This document shows, piece by piece, positions 24,101 through 30,100 of a stretch of DNA of 64,000 nucleotides (positions are counted from its first letter, which is position 1; each line of letters starts with the position of its first letter). The stretch is from Zoroaster sp. YZ-2022. Lineage: Eukaryota > Echinodermata > Asteroidea > Forcipulatida > Zoroasteridae. A program made the position numbers and the translations under genes. The notes beneath the pieces are model-generated. The model was not told the DNA's origin. It worked only from the letters and a program-made list of their open reading frames with translations, and ran no database searches. The stretch is from positions 6,957,926 to 7,021,925 of the forward strand of contig CM055837.1 of the NCBI GenBank assembly GCA_029582265.1. Direction: 5' to 3'.

Positions 24101-27100
24101 GTAGCGAATTTAAAGTACCTTGGAAAAACAATCGAGCGAGTTGTTTCATCACGGATCTCTAACCATGTTCGTGCTAATAACCTGTCGGACACATTTCAGT
24201 CAGCCTACAAACCATTTCATGGAACGGAAACTGCTCTTCTTCAGGCCAACAATGACATTTTATCTGCCATGGATGAGGGGAAAATCACTGCATTAGTTTT
24301 GTTAGACTTAAGCGCCCGCTTTTGACACTGTCGATCATAAAATCCTTCTCTCCGCCTTCAATATCATCTTGGAATACATGACACAGCCCTGGATTGGTGT
24401 AAGTCCTACCTTTTAAATAGGCCTCAGCATGTTTGTATTGGTAACGCCATCTCCGAGCCTGTTACTCTTGACTATTCTGTACCCCAAGGCTCTGTGCTCG
24501 CCCACAGTGGTTTACTGTTTATACCTTTCCAGTTCGTGATATCATTTGAAGTATAATTTAAATTACCATGTTTACGCTGATGACACGCAGCTTTACATTA
24601 CTTTTAAATCTTCTCAAGAACCTGCTGCTGATTCCTGCATTAAAACACTGGAGAAATGTATTCAAGATATTCGAAGTTGGATGAGACAAAACTTCCTGAA
24701 ATTGAACGATGAAAAACAGAATTTGTTCTATTTGGATCACGTCAGCAATTGTCTAAAGTTTCTCTTCCATTTATCACAATTGGTGACTGTAGATAACCCC
24801 TCATTACATGCACGTAATTTGGGTGTTATATTTGACTCGACAATGACTTTAAAACCACATATCTCCAACATTGTTCGTGATATCATCATTTCATATCAGA
24901 AATATAAGCGAATTAGGAAATACTTGAATAAAAGTGCTGCTGAACAAATTATACATGCATTCGTCACATCACGGCTCGATAACGGGAACGCTCTCCTTTA
25001 CGGTCTTCCGCAGAATCAAATATCTCATCTTCAGCACATACAAAACACAGCAGCTCGTGTTGTGACTTTGTCCAGAAAGTCATGCCATATCACGCCAATC
25101 TTGAAAGAACTGCACTGGCTTCCTGTTTCACAGAGAATTGTTTTTAAACTTATGCTAATTGTTCACAAATCTTTTAATAACATTGCTCCAATTTATATTT
25201 CTGAACTACTTAAAGTCTACACTCCATCACGCAATTTGCGCTCCAGCAACATGTCACTCCTCAAGGAACCAACTTCAAAACGGAACTGGGGTGATACAAA
25301 TGTAGGTCGTTTTCTGTCGCAGCTCCGAGACTCTGGAATCATCTTCCAACTAAACTCAAATCTTGTCATAGTATAACCAGATTCAAGTCGATGCTTAAAA
25401 CTCATCTTATGTCACAACTCTTCAAAGATGATGTATATTTGTAATTGCATTGTAGGTACATGTATCTCGGTACATAATTTGTTTTCCCTATGCTATCATT
25501 GTATATTGTTTGTATTAATGTTTTTTCTTTGTTTCCGCGCCTTGAGCGCCCAGCAGGGTGGATATGTGCGAGCTAAAAATCTTTATTATTATCATTATTA
25601 TATCGAGCCGCACCATTATCATTTAACATGCATGTTTGGTACTATTAGAAAGGTCATGATGTGACCTCTGTAACTGTAGCAATGACATCACTGTCTGAAT
25701 ACTGAATAATAAGATAAGCGCCCAAAAACCTAATACAGAAAGTCTCCTTGTTGCTAAGTCTAAGCCTACGTCGTAGGGTTCCAGCGAGCTGATTGACGAA
25801 GCGTCAACGGGTTACTGAGCTTGCGCAGTTTGGATGTTTACCTCGAATGGACGTAGACAAGCGCCAAAGTGGGCGGTTTAAGCGCAGCCTGCCGGCCTGA
25901 TTGTACTGTGTGCTTTCGCGTACCTTGCATAATGTCAGCGTACGGCACATGCACTGGGCATGGGATCGTAGCGACCGCGACCGGTCATGCATTGTATAGT
26001 AGTATACATTACGTTCTTCATGTACACGCATGATCGTTGTTTGACGGTGTTTGTTTATCAAACATTCAGAGACCCGGAACTTCTAAAGTAATTTGAGCAT
26101 TGACGTTAAACTTTCACAGAGTATTCTTAAAGACATGGTCCATACGCCTGTTAAATTTTGTGATTCTAGCCTTTTCGAAAGATTACTATTGCCACGGTAA
26201 GTTATTTCGTTCAAGTTCAGATACTATGTACAGCGCACCCCATATGTAATACACGCAGCGCGTAAGTTCAAACATTTGTTTTTGTTCACAGCGCGTACTT
26301 TTTTAAAAACCCGTTTTTCTCATAAAACGTTTCTGTAACAATCCCACCAGTATCTCAACTTCTTTGTTTAATAACTTTGGAACGGAAAAAGGGACACATT
26401 TATGTTTGGCTTCATTGGAAAGCCCATTCAATGCTCGTTATGATGTATGCATATCTCCATTTTTCATATTTGGGGGACATTCCTCATTACGATAGAGCGA
26501 GTCACATTATGCAAAAATCAGTATATCTCCAGAATGCAAAATGCCACAGGGTTCAAACCTACACCAAATTAAAGCTTATAATGTAACCAATTCAGGTACC
26601 GTAATTTCCTGCGTATAAGACGCGGCTTATCTGACTTTCAAAGGTACGAAAACGTCACTGCGTCTTATCTAACGGTGCGCCTTATCTGGTGTCACTTGAG
26701 ATCAAAGTGATGATTACCGCTTGTGTAACTTTCGGTGGACCTCAACCTAACAAAGCGGCCGTGTTTTCCAATGAAGGTCGTTAGCGCAAGATTTTCATGC
26801 ATTCATTCACCTTTACGGCCGTGCTGTGGTTTCCGACAATGCCCATAACAACCTCTGTTGGCGCACATGTATCATGCATTCAATTCACCTTATTATGTTG
26901 CCTTGCTTTCCGACAAAGCATACCACAACTGTTGTTGGCACAATGCCAATCATGAATTCACCTTACTGCGTGGCCGTACCCGACAAAGGCGTGCACAACT
27001 GTTGTTGGCACACACTTATCATGCATTCAACTCAGCGTGTGGTACGGAAAAAAAATAAGCCATCGGGCAGTGTGTGGCCAGTCTTTCCCGGCACCTGATT

Positions 27101-30100
27101 GGACCGCACTGGAATTATGATGTCATCATCGTCCACGTGTCCCTGCAGGTCATGACCAAGCTCGTCCCCATGGGTCTTGAATCCACATTCGAGACCTTCA
27201 GGTAAACGTTGGGAACAAGGTTTGTTGGGAAAGTTGCATATTAAGGGGGAATCCCGGGCTGAGCAATGGAGAGAAGCACGTGCACGTACGTATTGCATGC
27301 TTATTGGACAATTTATGGTTGCCACTTTTTATGAATGAAATGAGCGGGATGCGACTCGCGGGATCACGTCGCGAAAATGGCTTGTTTATGCAAGCATGGA
27401 GGTAAGCAAATAATTTAACGTGTATACCAATAACATCGTTTCCGATGCATTGCACATGACACGATAATTAAATTTGTGTTTGTTGATGGCTATAGTTCAT
27501 TTGAAACAAACTATATTGAGAATTATACTTCTGAAACCAATCCGATCTCTAGCCCCACGCACGTTAGCTAACCGATTAAAAATCAATACAATTGGATCGA
27601 CACGGGCTACATTTTTCTGGGAACATTTTCTGCTATATAAACACTAAACTTCGCCTTCGTCCAATTGAATAGTTTTATTGTGGCACACAGACCATCAGTT
27701 CAGGGAGTGGCGCAACACAATGACCCCTTTGTGGCGATGTACCGACAATGAGTGGCACCCAGCTGGCCTCTGTGTCAGCGGTCATGGTGTGCCTTATACG
27801 GCGGTGCGCCTTGTACGTTGACACTTTAATCACATTCCCCCGATTCTGGGGTAATGCGCCTTATACATCGAGCGTCTTATACGCAGGAAATTACGGTATG
27901 TATGTAACTCAATTTTTTAATTTTGTCCCATAATATCCTCAATTTACCCTAAATGACGCACCTAAGGTTATATAATCAACTGGATGGTAACTTACAAATG
28001 AAATTAGCAGTTTGGTGTTTCAGTTTGTTTCAGTGAAGGATTCTCTTGTAAAATGCGGATTTCAATGTATGATCATACGCGTGGACGTCTTGAGCGCCGT
28101 TTTTTGAGACGCACAGAATTGTAGTCATCAGAAAATTGATGTTGGTATAATGACTCACCCCCAAACTGTTAAAGTTCATGGGGGCACAGAAAATGTACCC
28201 AAGAAGAAAAACAGTTGAATCATGTTTCATCTTATTCCAGATGGTTGTAAAATTGTTTTTAATCTTGAAAATAAAAATATTGTTTTCGATTTTTAAAATA
28301 AAATGGTATAATTTGGAGAAGCTCTCAAACTTTTAATCAATATTCTTGAAAGACCAACAAAATGGAAGGTGGTTAAAATGTTTGCAAAAAGTACTTTGTC
28401 AAATAAAAGATTTCTTTTCATAACCATGATATTAATGTTTCATTTTCTCAATAATTTTCCACTACTGTCAAAATAAACACCATGAATTAACACTATGAAC
28501 ATCTCCTCCGTGAATGCACCGTGAAAGCTCGGTGAATTGCACTTTTTCCGTGAATTTCACGGCGCTCGTTCCCATTTCAAGGTGTGAGAGCACCGTGAAT
28601 GCACGGTGAAACCACCGTTAAACAAATCTTTGTTTGGTCCTCGGTGAAAGCTGGGTGAAACGGTGAACCTCAGCTCAGTTGAGGCCAGCTAATTAACTAC
28701 ATCAAAGGAAGTTATCCTCTTGCCCATTGTTGACGCTTTTGTGCATGTGATAATCCCTCTTGGATGGAAGGTAAACACACTAAACATAACGGTACTGTTG
28801 GTATTTTCTTCCTCCGGCTCCATGGTTATAGGTTGCTTGAAAAATTCTGCTACGACTTGACGGGCAGGTTACATTTTCGGCATTGCAATTTGCGTGCGCT
28901 GATCGTTTGCAACGATACAGGGGCCCCATTGCTTTTTGTTTGGCTTTCTTTAGCAGTAGAGGAAAAATACAGTAGGCCTTCGATGTCCGTTAACAATAAA
29001 TGTAACTGTGAAATGATTAAATTCGCTGCCAAGGCTCATAGAAAACACAATTCTGGCAGCTACAACAATCCTCTTTAACCCCGGCAGGACTTTGGCCGAA
29101 GGTCGGTCTCGTGTTGTATGTTTGCAAATTTATTTATGTTATTGTTTATGAACCCCAGGTTTATAGTTTTGCGATATGACTCGATTAACGAACGTCGTTT
29201 TATTCACGTATCGCACCCGTGACTTGTGTGAGAGCGCGCCCACGCCGCGAAACCGTTGTTGCAATCATTCGGTGACCTCTAGTGCACGTTCAAAATGCAT
29301 GCACGCCGCCGATTACCAGCCGCGACCATGTGCTCGCAGTCGGGGAACCCTCGTAACAATTACACACTTGCTTACCACCACGCAGTCCTCATTTATTTCC
29401 AGGATCGTGTAAACATTACCAACGTCAAGTGTCATTATCTGGGTTCCTTCCTCCATGATTCATGTGTTTCTACTTTTTCCGTGCTATGATGTACTTTATG
29501 CTTTACAAGGAATCGAATTGTTTTTATTCAAAGCAAATGGATTAATAATGATACTTGGCTTGTCACTTGAAATAATTTATTTGGCAATAGGCCTATGTAT
29601 TTGTAAATATAAACAGGAAACTGAACATCAACAAGTTACCCTAAATATAAAGCTTTTAGGCCTAGTCATGCACACGTATCAAAACGATGCGCTAAATAGT
29701 GTTTAAAGTTTATATTGATGATTTATATGTACTTTAAGACCTTGACGGTTGTGCCTACACTTGTCATTGATAACAGATCGAATTATTACAAACGGCTTTA
29801 ATTTGTTCTTCTCCATGGAACTGTCGCTTTACAACATCTTAGTCTTACAATAATAAAACTAATCCTTACTCAAAACATAGTGCCATCAAAATTAGAGTTT
29901 TTCGTTACATGAGATGAGAAAAAGGGACATCAAACCTCGGACGAATGACGATGCTCATTGATTGTTGATTATATCAATAAAATAATAATCATGAAGTTAA
30001 ATTATCAAAACCGTAAGATGATAGTTCATAATAAATTGGTTTCACACACAGCAGCTGCTTCCGCAGGTCATGTCCCCTGACGTTGATACAATTACGGGTA

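Larger units (their letters stand above)
20284..25605 (+). mobile_element. CR1/L2-like LINE, near full length, carrying a self-family insertion
   Basis: The host copy consists of its 5' UTR (from 20284 or earlier, to 20414) and the remainder (21946-25605); 20415-21945 is a second LINE copy inserted in it. The ORF starts near 22001 with a hydrophobic N-terminus, a 2A-like DINPNPGP at 22223-22246 and an APE endonuclease start (LCVLNTQSICNKSDEF...ITETWF). The RT region follows, in broken frames, with FRTD-like text absent and YADD near 24579. The tail is CTTTATTATTATCATTATTA at about 25583-25605. Several frameshifts make it inactive. Confidence 0.93.
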
